From positions 26,878,001 to 26,942,000 of the forward strand of contig OX463824.1 of the NCBI GenBank assembly GCA_949825045.1: a stretch of 64,000 nucleotides of DNA, written 5' to 3'. Positions 1-11,460 of the stretch are shown one piece after another. Origin of the DNA: Argyresthia goedartella. Lineage: Eukaryota; Arthropoda; Insecta; Lepidoptera; Argyresthiidae. The translations under genes were made by a program, and so were the position numbers. The notes beneath the pieces are model-generated. The model made no database searches, was not told the DNA's origin, and was given only the letters and a program-made list of their open reading frames with translations. Each line of letters begins with the position of its first letter. The first letter of the stretch is position 1.

Positions 1-344
1 TGACTCCGGTTCAGTCATTTTTGCAACTATCGATGTAGAGTAGGTATGCCAGATCTTGACATTTGATGAGGCTTGACCAAATCGACAGCCAACCCCTTTA
101 CATAAGCTCATCTAGATACACTGGAGCTAATTTTGGCCTTATAAATTACATAGGAGTTGATACCAACTACATAATGTAATCTATCAAATGCACAACAACT
201 TACATGCTAAGTAATGACTCCAGTGCGAAGGTCCCGCGCTTTTACGAAGCTACTAGAAGCGCTAGCGAGGTAAATTCAAAACTAAGAACGTTATATATAC
301 CTTTAATTACGGTCTGGGGTGTGCGTGCGGCACCCTACGCGTCA
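1..344. other. Non-coding, nothing recognised
   Basis: AT-rich sequence upstream of the first visible Side exon. I see no exon, RNA gene or named repeat in it. Confidence 0.5.
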
Positions 345-612
345 AATTAACCCTCTCAATAGCCATAAAAAAATATGGCTATAAAAAGCCAAATTTTCTG
401 GCGGCCAGCCACATTGCCGATAATTTTATTTTTTTCATTTACTCAGTCAGTCGACCAATCAAGTGTGAGATACCAGAGAGAAGGTACGTTTACCCTCTAT
501 TTCTGGTCAGTATTGTCAGTTATAAAAAAAATAGTGGGTAGTAGAATTTATTTTATGAAAATAAATATAAACATTATTCCAAGTCCATACTAGGTGTTCT
601 TACGCGAGTAGA
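345..612 (+). repeat. Dispersed repeat H, copy 1
   Basis: About 260 bp that recur at 23440-23690 in the same orientation. Shared blocks are AATAGCCATAAAAA, GGCGGCCAGCCACATT, TTTCATTTACTCAGTCAGT, AATCAAGTGTGA and TTCCAAGTCCAT. The copies differ by small indels. No coding capacity is evident, so it is a non-autonomous element or the edge of one. Confidence 0.7.
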
Positions 613-2062
613 CAGGTTAAGGGTTTTAGAGTAGCTAGGTTTCATTTTGATTGACAGTCCTCCTCTGGCGTAAGAATTGGTAGGTAGGACAACCGTGTTC
701 TGAAGTACCAAAGTACAATTCTGTGGTATGCATAGTGACAGCAACCAATCTGTAACACTCTGCAATAATTTGACGTGACTCACGAAAGTCTTTGATAAAG
801 CCGCCTTTTTATTAGAATTGTTCTCCAACCTAGACTTTTTGCGAATCGCACTAATTACGTCGTCTCTAGGGCGTTTAATCGCGAAAAGTTTCCCAACAAA
901 TGGAAACACGGCCTAAGATCATAGGAAAAAGTTTTTGTTCCAATGCGGCCGAGATTAGGGAATCGCTGGGAACCGTAACCATCCAGAACCACAGAATAAT
1001 GCGACTGGACACGCCCTCCGAATAATAAGTACCTATAGAAGTCCTCGATTTGTTGCGAGCGACGAGATAATGTACACTACAGTAATAAACGTAATCAGCT
1101 GAGGCGCACACTAAAGGGAAAAGCTGTACGTAAAACAAACGGATTTATTTTAATTTGCAAAGAGACATTAGAATAGACAATACAGTTAAAAATGGACTTA
1201 TTATATCCCTAAGTGCGGATAGCAGTGATGACGATGACAACTCTTCTGTTAGTTCAACTGAATAAACAATTTCGATTCTTTCCGATTGTTTTGGTAACAT
1301 CCCTAGTGTTTAAAAAGTGGATTTTATGAAGTTTTAGATTAGCTGTCAAGTTGCTTCTTAGTATGGATAGACTATATAGTATGACGGCCGGCTGCTAATT
1401 CCGTTTCTTACTCTTCCCACAAAGAAATATAACTACAGATGCAGAACATAACAAGCATCAGTGCCGATTTCTGAATTGAGAAAATCACTAGTTAATTCAG
1501 TATCGTTTTGTATGATATCTGATATCTGCAAAGAAATTACGATACATGCCTTGAGAAACTGTATGTCTACATTCCCCAAAAAAATATGTTTTGTACCTAC
1601 GTGTGAAATGGTTTGGGTGGTTAATTTCGTGTACATGTAGAAGTATTACTTCTTACTTTTGAGTTAATTTGAAGTCTACTCATTTTTTTCTATAAGTTTA
1701 TATAAGTATTTTATGGGTCCCCTGTGATTCTTTTAAGTACTGCGGAAAACCCCTATCCACCTAAACCATAACCCCCCGAGTTTGATGCACTCCTAGCATA
1801 TTTACAACTTAAGAAAGGATAAACACTGCACATTTGTCAAGTTTTCCAGCTGTTGTTCTTTGTAGCCCAATTTTGATTAATACTATGCTTACAAGTAACA
1901 GACTATATCTTAAAAACTACTGAACCGATTTAGATAAAAATTGCATTCTTCTCTAATTTGGAGTAAGTGTAAGCCAACAACAATGGCCATAATAATGATC
2001 AAAATCCAATCCATTGTTTCGGAGAATACAAACATACATGAACCAATGAAAAGTTATATAAT
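613..2062. other. Non-coding, nothing recognised
   Basis: Open frames of up to 111 residues occur on the - strand but have no recognisable family and no splice-site support. I found no repeat shared with the rest of the window. Confidence 0.4.
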
Positions 2063-2128
2063 AATAATAATAATAATACCTTGGACACTATTTTACACAC
2101 ATTGATCTAGCCCCATACAAGGATTCCC
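2063..2128 (-). repeat. SINE B tail fragment
   Basis: A run of AAT triplets followed by ACCTTGGACACTATTTTACA and ATTGATCTAGCCCC matches the 3' end of the fuller SINE B copies at 2495 and 42307, all on the - strand. The tRNA-like head is absent. Confidence 0.7.
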
Positions 2129-2494
2129 TATATGCTTCATTCGAAGCCCTAAAACAATAACATGTGTAAATATTTTGCGTTTCTGTTAATATTACATACA
2201 TATGTCCGTATTGAGTTGAAAACGCCGCCTTTTTTGAAGTCAGTGAAAAAAACTTCTTCGGAAAGATGGCGTCTCGCTCGTACAACCTCCTTGTTGGAAA
2301 CTGTAATAACCACTAAGAACAAGGGAGGATAAAAATTACTTTCAACTGTTTGCTTGGAGAACTCGATAGATACCGCCATTACTGATAACGAGGTTGGAAA
2401 GGATTTTCTAACATAGATGGGGCGTTTGATGTTTTTTTTTACAACATTACGTAAAGGCTGGTTTAAATAGGTTTAACTGATTTCAAAAGGGAAA
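2129..2494. other. Non-coding, nothing recognised
   Basis: Intergenic or intronic DNA between two SINE B copies. The short minus-strand frames here have no recognisable product. Confidence 0.4.
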
Positions 2495-2737
2495 TAATAC
2501 CTTGGACACTATTTACACACATTGATCTAGCCCCAAACTAGTATTCCCTGTATCTTGGGTACTAGACAACGATACACATACGTATATAGATAAATAGTAT
2601 ACTTAGATAGATAAACAACCATGACTAGGGTACAAACTCCGTTCTCATCAAACAAATATTTGCCCCCACCGGGACTTGAACCCGGGACCCTTGGCTTCGT
2701 AGGCAGGGTCACTGCCAACTCGGCCATTCGGGTCGTA
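2495..2737 (-). mobile_element. SINE B, full-length tRNA-derived SINE
   Basis: Read on the - strand it starts with a tRNA-like promoter: A box TGGCCGAGTTGG, B box GGTTCAAGTCC within CCCGGGTTCAAGTCCCGG. A unique body (TTTATCTATCTAAGTATA) follows, ending in GGTATTATT. The 5' end abuts the terminal repeat of the MITE at 2738. It is transcribed by RNA polymerase III and mobilised by a partner LINE in known families. It is not a tRNA gene because the acceptor stem does not close. Confidence 0.82.
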
Positions 2738-2990
2738 AACTGCACATCAAAAATACTGATTTGCACAGCAAATATCTGGGCAAAATGCGGCGGTAGCTTA
2801 GGTTAAGGGTAAAGGGGGTGAGCGAAGCGAAACCCCCTTTATCCTTCGTGTTAGGTTGAACATGTAAGGACAACAAAAAATACTTAAAACATAAACATAA
2901 ACTTAAGTATAGATAAAATATTTAAAACATAAAAAGTGTATTTTTGATCCTTTTTTGCTGTGCAAATCAGTATTTTTGATGTGCGATTAA
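2738..2990. mobile_element. MITE with about 31-bp terminal inverted repeats
   Basis: The left end (2742-2772) and the reverse complement of the right end (2954-2984) are identical over about 31 bp, including AAAATACTGATTTGCACAGC. The interior is about 180 bp with a short inverted repeat (AAAGGGGGTGAGCGAAGC...CCCCCTTT) and no coding capacity. The target duplication is not clear; TAA lies near both ends. Confidence 0.82.
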
Positions 2991-3483
2991 ATACTAGCCA
3001 TACTAAAATCGAGGCAATTTAGGCCTGAGGGGTTCTGACACTGTTGGACACAGTCAGTTGCCGTGGCGACAGCGCAGTACTGACTCCTAATCTATTTACT
3101 CAAGGTCAGTATTGGGTCAGCCATGGGTCAGCACTGACTTGCCCCGATTTCAGAGTCAGTTACTTATCCTGTAAAAACCCATGTTGATGCTCAAATAAAT
3201 ATCCAGGCTGTTGTAAAGTTACGCCCAACTCAAGAGTGGTTACTATGCACAAATATTTATAAAAACAAATCTTATTTTTCATAGAAAAATACCTAAAATT
3301 AATAAAATTATGGCTTTACTTCTATCGCTTGCTACTGCGTTAGCAATATCGGGCACTCGGCGCGCGACCGACCTGGCGTGTCCACAAGTTGCGGTTACCT
3401 ATGGGCAAATTGAACACGGCAATTTGTGAATCAAAATTTGCGAGGGAAAAATAAAACAAATTTTTAGTTACTATTAACAAAAA
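2991..3483. other. Non-coding, nothing recognised
   Basis: No exon or repeat recognised between the MITE and the LINE A fragment. Confidence 0.4.
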
Positions 3484-3567
3484 AAACTCGGGGATTTTCT
3501 ACGCCCTACTGCTCCCACAGTGGTCCAATGTAGAGAAGAGGCATAACATTACCTTTTCTAAGAATAT
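3484..3567 (+). repeat. LINE A 3' UTR fragment
   Basis: GGGATTTTCTACGCCCT, CTCCCACAGTGGTCCAATG and AGAGAAGAGGC are the 3' UTR hallmark of a CR1-like LINE seen at least six more times in the window (12265, 27130, 29300, 46740, 54340, 60720). Confidence 0.8.
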
Positions 3568-3714
3568 TATTTCATTTAAGCAGAAAATTAAGAAATTTAG
3601 TTTTGGTTTGAGCGAATTGTATCTCACAAAATTTTGTGGCACTCAGCCAAGGCACGTTCTGCCCATGTGTAGCGAGTTAATCAATACTACACTTTGCGTG
3701 ACGGGGGGCTAGCC

Positions 3715-3790
3715 CATCGCAGTTATGGAGAGATATGAAGGATTCCTCATAATGTTTTCCATCTTCGTTAGAAGGTTAACGTTGCTAGGT
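3715..3790 (-). repeat. Fragment of dispersed repeat G
   Basis: The reverse complement contains AAGATGGAAAACATTATGAG and TCCTTCATATCTCC, a diverged form of the GATGGAAAACATCGTGAGG core seen at 34340 and 51725. Confidence 0.55.
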
Positions 3791-3794
3791 TCGT

Positions 3795-3976
3795 AATGAC
3801 GATCTTTGTGGCATTGCAGTTCGGCTCTGCCTCCCATGTTTGAATGCCGGGTGGGGATGAAGAAAAAAAAACCCCAGTCCTTGGATGATTATGAGTGTGA
3901 CGTCACTGTTTCTGGTTCCCACAGCACAGGGTATCCAAGTGTGGGGCCAAAAGCAAGTATCTAAATGTTTATGTTT
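3795..3976 (+). mobile_element. SINE D, copy 1 (upstream of Side exon 1)
   Basis: A tRNA-like B box (GTTTGAATGCC) is followed by GGGTGGGGATGAAG, AGTCCTTGGATGATTATG, GTGACGTCACTGTTTCTGG, CAGGGTATCCAAGTGTG and a tail TAAATGTTTATGTTT. The same body recurs at 4150-4320 and 32995-33195. The tail stops about 15 bp before Side exon 1, so the element contributes the upstream context of that splice acceptor and possibly its branch-point region. Confidence 0.8.
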
Positions 3977-3991
3977 GTCTTCTCTTTCCAG

Positions 3992-4121
3992 TGCCGGTCT
4001 CGCAAGTGGTGGCGGTGGCCGGGGAGCCGGTGTACCTGCCCTGTGACATCGTGACCGATGATGACGACGCGGTACTCCTGGTGCTGTGGTACAAGGAGGA
4101 CATGGGCACGCCTATTTACAG
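3992..4121 (+). CDS. Side-family exon 1 of those visible: Ig1, first half
   Basis: The exon encodes the N-terminal half of the first Ig domain, with the B-strand cysteine in YLPCDIV and the C-strand LVLWYKED followed by GTPIY, typical of Side proteins. The acceptor is a pyrimidine-rich CTTCTCTTTCCAG ending at 3991. The donor is CAG|GTATGA. It enters in phase 1 (its first two bases finish a codon begun upstream) and leaves in phase 2. The stretch DDDDAV just before the C strand is more acidic than I would expect. No in-frame start or signal peptide is present, so at least one upstream coding exon is missing from view. The exon sits between two copies of the same SINE, one ending about 15 bp before it and one starting almost at the donor. 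Confidence 0.9.
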
Positions 4122-4325
4122 GTATGACGGCGATAGACCAGCCCCTGTCGTGCTTGACGACCTCTGTCGCATCGGGTTCGAACCCCGGTTGGGGATAAAA
4201 GAAAACCAGGTCTTGGATATTTGTATGTGTGTGATCTTGCTGTTTCTGGTTGCCACGACACAGGGTATCCAAGTGTGAGGCCAGAGGCAATGTATGTCTG
4301 ATATAAATGTTTTATGTTTTTGTTA
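4122..4325 (+). mobile_element. SINE D, copy 2 (downstream of Side exon 1)
   Basis: B box GGTTCGAACCCC, then GGTTGGGGATAAAAG, CAGGTCTTGGATATTTGT, CTGTTTCTGGTTGCCACGAC and CAGGGTATCCAAGTGTGAGG, with a TAAATGTTTTATG tail. Its head begins within about 25 bp of the exon 1 donor. Same family and orientation as copies 1 and 3. Confidence 0.82.
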
Positions 4326-7300
4326 ATCTGTACATATGACGTCGATGTGTCTGATTCACACGACGAAGTGTAGCTTGTGTATCTTTATGTTTTATGTCTA
4401 TTGATTTTTCGACTCTACCGAGCAATGATAGAAATATGGTGATAGTATATGTCCCCTTAAAATATTTTTGGGAAATAGGTGTTAAGATTCTGGCTGAATA
4501 TGGGTGCAAATTTGTGCCATTTCAACTGCCTATAAATAATATGTATACTTCTTACACCGTTCGCCATTATATTTATTTTCTGTAAAAAGATAATCTGGTG
4601 GCCTTTCAGTGGATAAAGCCTAGATTGTTTTGTAGATATACTGAAATGATTTTACATGGGAGCTCTTGATGTTTTATTTTTCACGGACGATATCTCAAAT
4701 TTATTTCTCAGGCGGATATTGCGACTCGGAATTTGATTGTAATTTTAAAACTACTACTGTCAAACTAGCGCTTTGATTCATTCAAATCCTTCAAACAAGT
4801 AGAATCGTTATTAAAACTTTTTTTTATTAAATTTTATATTCTACAACTGCAAAAAATTATCAAAAATATAAAATCCATTACTTCTTATTCCTACTTTAAG
4901 ACCTAAGTAGAATTCAGCCAAGCTGCATTCTCCGAGCAATTGAAATAAATAACAATATTATTTTCCTACTTCTGAGCTAAAAATAAAAATTATATTCCTA
5001 ACTCGTTCGAAAGGCTTTTTACGAACTCGTAGGAAATGTTCAATTTCTAAGTGATCTTATTTAATTTTCCGACTTCTGAGCTAAAAATAGCACCTCGCCG
5101 CTTTATTTTGGATTCTCAGGTGGAAAAAATTGTACTCCTAACACGTTCGACAAGGCTTTTTACGAACCTCGCTAACTTACGCTACCTTCGGCTCGTGCTG
5201 TAAACTTCTCGATTCGTAAATATAAGCCTTTGCGAATTCATGGGAAATGTACTATTACTGACTTATTTGGTGTTTGAATTTAGAACAAACCAATATATTC
5301 GACCTTGAGATGTAGGTCGAATATATTGGCTATACAACCTCCTTGCGCGAAAAATACTCGATACAAATTCCTAGTGCAAAGAATACTAGTCATATACAAA
5401 CTCCTAGTGCAAATAACTGCTAGAGATTGCATGGGTCGACATTTTAGACAAGGAGTTTAGTATTATAATAAAAACTGTTTTGTGTTCTCTGCTATTATTA
5501 ATAAATTGGAGCGATTTTGAATACTGTAAGTTGTACGAACACAAACTTTAGAGTTACTTATTAAATCGATTGAAAATGCGTTCAAGTGACGAAGAAGATG
5601 GGTTAACCTGAGTTTATGAAAGAGAGGGCGGCCGAATATATAGTAAAAAATTTGCTACCCATCAAATCACGGCTGCTTTACATCCAAGCCTACGATGAGT
5701 TTTGCTAATGAAAAATTAAAATTAAGCTTCTGGCCATCAACAAGAAATAAACATCGCTGCACAAGTTGACCATATTAATAATAATAATAAGAAAATTACT
5801 CACAATTTTAAAAATTGTTCCAATATTCATTTTAATTTCAATTAATTTCCTTTTTCTTCATCAAAACCCTTCCTTTTTTGTTCATTTAATGTCTACTTTC
5901 GCTTAAATCTTTATTTTTTTCGTGGTCATGGTATAAAGTATCGTATTTAACTCTTGAGTAAAACGGATTTGTATGGAGGGTCATGAATAACCCGCGTCGT
6001 TCAGGATTCTGAAACTTGAAGCACTCGCTACGCTCGTAATTCAATCATTATGCCTTACCAGAAAATAATAAACTACTGTTCAACACTAGTTTAAAAACCA
6101 AAGTGTATGGGATTTGACGTTTGTTTTGAGGTTAAACGCTGTTTAATATTTTTTGTGGTAACACGGTACATGTTTGAAGTAAACTTGAGATGACCTCATG
6201 GCGTTACGGTTAATGAACTGTCCACATTGACCCAATGATGAGCATAGGCCAACTATATTGTACCATTCATGAGCCAACCCCATCCAATTTCTCATCGTAG
6301 CACTTTTATTCAATAGGTTACTGAATATAACCAAGTCCAAAACATGAAAGTTCCGATTTTGGACCCTTTGGAATTTCCTTTCGTTCTGTGAAACATGTCT
6401 TCCTTAATGACATCAATACCTGTTTCTGTAGGACCATATACTGATGACACCTACATTAACTTGAGTCCACCTTAAGGTGATATATCGACAAAATCGACAC
6501 TTTTTGCAATTATTTATCTGCTGTTCAAAAAAAGTTACTAGTTAAATACATTAATATAATAATTTCAGGATTTTTTTCTAGATTTTGTAATAACAGAAAC
6601 GCGATTGGATTAATTTCGCTCAATAGAAATAATTATTGAAATGAGGTCTAAATTTACACTTTTTTTGATTTTCTGACAAATTGGAATAGCGCTAAGAATT
6701 CAATAATATTTACTTAGATGGGTTTTCACAATACCTAAATTACCTATTATAGAAATTTTCATAGCTATTTTAGTAAATTTTGTATCTATTTAAAACGCAC
6801 TTTTTGCCATTTTTCCTGACTCCGTCCCTCTCACACTGCGGGTCATTCCGCCTGGAGTAACGGGGACCTTTGCACGGACGAGATATTCCCTTTAATCGCT
6901 TCTCCTCCCAACTTGCGCCAAACCACAAACATCAGACTCACTTAAGTTTAGTTGGAGAGGTGTTCAATGGATTTCGCCAACAAACATCCCCAACAAGATC
7001 CATTTGATGGTCCTTGTCAATTATCCCGCCCAATTTAAAGTATTATAACAGGTACTCTACTAAAACTTTGTAACATAGTTGAATAAGGAAATTCGGCTGC
7101 GGTGAGCCTTTTCTTTGGGACGAGGCGGCTGAAACTAGTTTAGAAGTTAAACTACTTTTGTGTTTTGTTGTATCTTGGGTTAAGAGTTTAGTTGGAAGGT
7201 GTTAGGGATGTCTGCTACTTTCACGGTACGTGTTCTATTTTAACCTGTTCGTCGCAGGTGAATCGTACCCATTAATTACTTCAACCCTACATTAAGTAAA

Positions 7301-8150
7301 GTTTTCTTAAAATCTTGGCTACCTTAGGCCCTAAGGCCTTGCCATATGCTACTTATCAACATTGGGGCACTTACACAAATGATTAGTTAGTTAGATAGCC
7401 GATTCCATTTTCTAATATGTTAGGAAACTTTTCAGACCCTAAATAGGATCAAAACATATGTTTTTTCACTAACTCAAATCGAACAAAACATCATGATAAA
7501 GCGACGGATGTCTCATCAGGCAACGTCGAAATCGCTATGGATTTTAGTTAGTCAATAAGTGAATAAATAAAACGCAGAGCTACACTACAGGCTTTACGGA
7601 GGACGTGTTATGAATAAGACAACTAAGAACTAAGACATTAACATTATGATGTATGAAATTGTAGTGTCTGAAATGTATGATTTCAGGCACTGCAAACCAT
7701 ACGAAGTTAAAAGAAAATGTCATAAATGGCTTTTGACCCTAACATGCGACGCCTCTGAGTCGATTCTAACGCCCATTTGTACTAAACGTAAGTTAGGCTT
7801 GTCCTAGTTAAGATTTACCTAAGCCTAAGAACAGCCTAGCTAATATTTTTTATTTTTTTTTGCAAGAGCAGCCTAAACAATTTAGGAAAGAACTTAGGCG
7901 ATTCTTATGTTAAGTGCAAACGGGTGTAAGTGTTGTATTATATTTATAATAACCCTTTTTCATATTAACGTACTATTTAGACATCATTATTTCAATAGTT
8001 TTATTTCTTTCAGTCATGTATAAGAAAAACTTACCTGCACTACATATTAAAATGCTATATTAAATTGCGCTGTGTCAATATTATGTTTTTGTATTCCTAT
8101 TTGTGATTATTTTTTGTGTAATTCTGTCAGTTATTAATAATAAAAATAAT
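4326..8150. other. Intron 1, left part; mostly nothing recognised
   Basis: AT-rich intron. Two segments at about 4970-5035 and 5080-5165 form an imperfect direct repeat (TTCTGAGCTAAAAATA then CTAA-C-CGTTCGA-AAGGCTTTTTACGAAC). A block at 6060-6170 with GGGATTTGACGTTTGTTTTG matches two units at 52060-52430. No exon was found. Confidence 0.5.
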
Positions 8151-8345
8151 TCACTTATCTACGTTATAAAATGTACTAACACCCATTGTTATAACCGTAA
8201 AATGCTACCCACGATACAGGCTTTGCTTAGTGTGGGGCCGCAGTTTATCGCTGTAGCTTAATACCTCCTTTGTGATATCATTTTGTTAACCTAGCTTTAA
8301 GTATCATTTTTCTAAATAAAATATATTCTTATTCTTATTCTTAAA
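8151..8345 (+). mobile_element. LINE 3' end with stem-loop and (TTATTC)n tail
   Basis: CCCACGATACAGGC followed by GTGTGGGG forms the same 3' UTR stem-loop as the large LINE at 22541-22570. A TTATTC microsatellite tail follows, typical of 5'-truncated CR1-type copies. How far it extends upstream is unclear. Confidence 0.65.
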
Positions 8346-8499
8346 ATGTGTTTATTCGAACAATACACAAAACAGAACCCGGATGATACAACAAGTAGGC
8401 ATAGTATATAAAATCATTACAGAAATGTGTATAGTGTACTATTAAATAATCCCTGCCTATATAAAATATAAAAACATATGTAAGTATTTCTGTTTCACG

Positions 8500-10355
8500 A
8501 GATCAAACTGTCACCAATGTATTCCTGCTCCATCTTCGCATTGAAAGGCTCTGACATGTTTTCGCGTGCCTCTTACTCTCATGGAAACTGCTCTTATACC
8601 TGAGATTTGTATTTTCACCTTCAGCCAGTACACTATTTGAAAATACGCTTTTCCCTATTTCTCGTTTGATGCGTTTTTTTTAAACTGTTATATTCAGTTC
8701 CTAGGGCTCCATCGCATGAATTGACTAGTGGGGTGAATGAGGCTCTTAGGTATTCAGCTGTTCGGTCGTATTTTGAGAGTTTCTCTCGGCTATGTCTCTG
8801 TGCAGTTTTCTTTCAGGAGAGGTTGCTGTAAGAGTAAGCTTCAGCATTTTCTATGCATACGTCGAAGAACGCTTTCCTTGCAGGTTCCCACACATTGTTT
8901 AGTAACAGATCACCTATAAGTGCTGTTTGTTTTTTTATTTGTGTCTTGCATTATGGGTTCTATTATGCCACTTCCCCAGGCTAGTTCGGCCTCACTTTAC
9001 AGTCATCTCTGTGTTGATCATGTCCTTTTTTTATTAAAGCTCCATTCTTGAAATTTAATGCGTGGTTTAGGTCAAAATTATTCTCTCCTCATCCATCGCA
9101 GGCCTGAGGGAGGTTTGCAGGTTCATGGGCATATCTTAGTAGATAGGTAAATCTTCCCTATTTTGGGTAGCTGTGAGATCAGTGCTATTTGCGGTGTTCG
9201 GGATGATAGTTAGCCATTGTGAAGATTTCGTTTCAACGACTCTTTCGATACATGTTTTCATTTTATTTGGTAGTTTAGATATTATGACATTACTCATTTG
9301 CGGCGATAGTTTTTCTTCTTTGATAATATTTTAGCGTGAGTTTGATTTGATGGCATGCGTTAGTATAATATTTGATTCTGCCGATTATTTATAATAGTTG
9401 TTGTTATTCATGGGGTCGTTAATGCCTAGCCCGCCAAATTTCACCGGTAGGCTGAATAGTTCATGTTCTGACGTTATATCTCTGTCGAAGATTGATGGGA
9501 TCAGTGTTGTCGTGATGGTTTGTTTCAAAGTGTGAAATTCCTCACAAGTGTTATCCATGACTGTTTGTAAGTATCTCCATCCGCATTGGAGTGATTTTGT
9601 AAAGGCTGTATGTACAAGTTGTGGGTGTTTTTACTTGCGTTTGATAGTTTTATACATTCAATCTATTCGTTAACTTTTTCTTTGATGTATTCTTTTCGTC
9701 TATTATCGTCCCTGATGACGCCGCTTAAAAACCGATGTGAAAGTACAGTCTTCATTCCACGGCCAAATAATCTGTTAGCTTCTTCGGTTGTTTAATTTTT
9801 GACTATGATATAGCTTTTTAAAGGTTCTGGGAAATAACCGTATTTTGGACCTCGTTTCATCAGTTTTTCTAGCCATTCTTTAACGTTTTTTAGTTTACCA
9901 AAACAGGCGGAATCATCAGCAAACCAGTTTTGTACATGTTTTACAGGGTCTTTGTAGCTTTGAATAATGGGTAGAGTTACGACTGCATACATTAGCATTG
10001 CTAATGTATGCAGTCGGAACTCTAAGTACTCTCTAATCCTTGCTTAAGATTAAATAGTTTGAGCCTGATAGGCAAATGACTGCGCTTTGAAGGCATTCGC
10101 GGTATCTATTATGATGAGGCCTTCATCATCTTCACCTTAATTAAAACATTTGGTTATTTGGAATCCCTCCTTCAATACCTGATTTCATACCTGCAAATAG
10201 CTGATCAGAGCCACATGCTAGTTGAACATCTAGCCCTGTTGCGATCGCCATGGCTTTTGCAACGATACTTTGTAGTATTTCACGTATGCCGATAAGGCGG
10301 ACACCTGGATATTTATCCTCTTCTTGCCAATAGAGCTCTAAAGACATTAATATTA
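8500..10355 (-). pseudogene. Decayed reverse transcriptase of an unusual family
   Basis: On the - strand, pieces in shifting frames line up in order with an RT family I know mainly from unannotated cnidarian, sponge and fungal or oomycete proteins. They are: [20 protein letters not shown] and [20 protein letters not shown] (10141-10340), motif A IIIDTANAF (about 10100), [14 protein letters not shown], motif [13 protein letters not shown] with [10 protein letters not shown] (9795-9998), LFSLPVKFGGLGINDP (about 9440), a cysteine/histidine stretch ending [13 protein letters not shown] (about 9060), and a C-terminal domain with [31 protein letters not shown] and RVRGTR...EDGAG (8500-8920). The segment between motifs A and C is deleted where a quasi-palindrome now sits. 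Many stops and frameshifts make it inactive. The class of the parent element is uncertain to me; the conserved C-terminal block could be a nuclease. Confidence 0.72.
9972..10024. repeat. 26-bp-arm quasi-palindrome
   Basis: Arms 9972-9997 and 9999-10024 are reverse complements with one mismatch and a 1-nt loop. The inner 35 bp (GACTGCATACATTAGCA, T, and its complement) are perfect. It lies inside the reverse transcriptase remnant, where the RT is internally deleted. Confidence 0.9.
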
Positions 10356-10379
10356 ACATTTCCCTTATTCTTCCCACAG

Positions 10380-10588
10380 TGTCGACGCTAGGGAACGCGA
10401 CTTTGGCGTCGCGGAACGCTGGTCAGACGAGAGCGTCTTCGCCTCCCGAGCCTACTTCCTCCCCGAGAGAAGACCAGCAGAGCTCGGGGTAGACCGCGTC
10501 AGGGCCTCCGACCAGGGCATCTACAGGTGCAGAGTGGACTTCAAGCAGGCTCAGACGCGGAATTCTAAAGTTAATCTTACTGTTATTG
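10380..10588 (+). CDS. Side-family exon 2: Ig1, second half
   Basis: The exon begins after TTCTTCCCACAG and ends at a GTGAGT donor. Read in the frame inherited from exon 1 it starts SVDARERDF and ends in VNLTVI, with the F-strand motif [11 protein letters not shown] and the TRN triplet that mark the end of Ig1 in Sidestep proteins. The F-strand cysteine in YRCRV pairs with that of exon 1. The exon is clearly GC-richer than the flanking intron. It leaves in phase 1. The DNA immediately upstream is a decayed reverse transcriptase on the opposite strand that reaches into the acceptor region, so a retroelement now forms the intron side of this splice site. Confidence 0.93.
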
Positions 10589-11460
10589 GTGAGTACAATC
10601 TGCTTTGGAGAGTCAAACACCAAAAATATCCAAACAAAGTTGGTATAACCAAAATTTTACATACTGTTTGACTAGTCAGCTTATCAAAAACTGAGGAATG
10701 GGACTTACTTTCATTATTATTTTTTCGGTTTTAAGCGACTCATCATCTCATTATTTCTATACAGGCTACTAAGAACGTCGATTCGAATCAGGCTTGCATC
10801 TGACTGAATATTGATCCAAGAGATCTATAGGTCAAATTTATACATAAATCTATCTAAATTTGACCCGTATTCTGTGCTAATCTGTCAAGCCGTAGTCTCA
10901 AGCGAAACTATTTCTACAGTTTTGTGTGCATCTATCTGTTGACCCACAAATGCTTCGTGAAATCCCACTAGTTTTTACATTAATACCAAATCCGATTACC
11001 GAACCTCGAACCGGCTAAATCGGAATGTGACAAGCGGTGTCAGTTTATCCTCTGAAAATCCCTCGGAAAAATTAACATGACAGCAATCTCCGCATAAGCC
11101 GATTTGCCGCTAGTACGAGCAGTACGATAACATGTGATGTATGTACAACCGTCGATATAAATGTGAAAGAAGCCTCTTAACCCTTAATTAGGCCTGAGCA
11201 TGCACAATTTGTCATTTCATTTCACTGGTTATCGCATTTTTTACCAAGCCATAAGGTTGAAAATCATGCGGGATGTATAATCCTTCAGTCATTAAGGGTT
11301 AATGGCCACCAAGGGGCACGGGATACAAACATTCATAGATTCTGTACAATATTCCTGGCTATTATACAATTTACGAGTAAAATTTGATGTGATACGCTCG
11401 TCTATCATACATGTCGCGTTTTCGAATACCAGTGCTAACAATGTAGCAATGATAACAATG
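10589..11460. other. Intron 2, start; nothing recognised
   Basis: No exon, repeat or RNA recognised. Confidence 0.4.

Noticed and set aside
574..909. 111-residue minus-strand frame
   Set aside because: No recognisable family, low-complexity-free but unremarkable, and within repeat-bearing non-coding DNA.
2640..2735. tRNA gene on the - strand
   Set aside because: A and B boxes are present but no closing acceptor stem, and the sequence continues into a SINE body shared with another copy.
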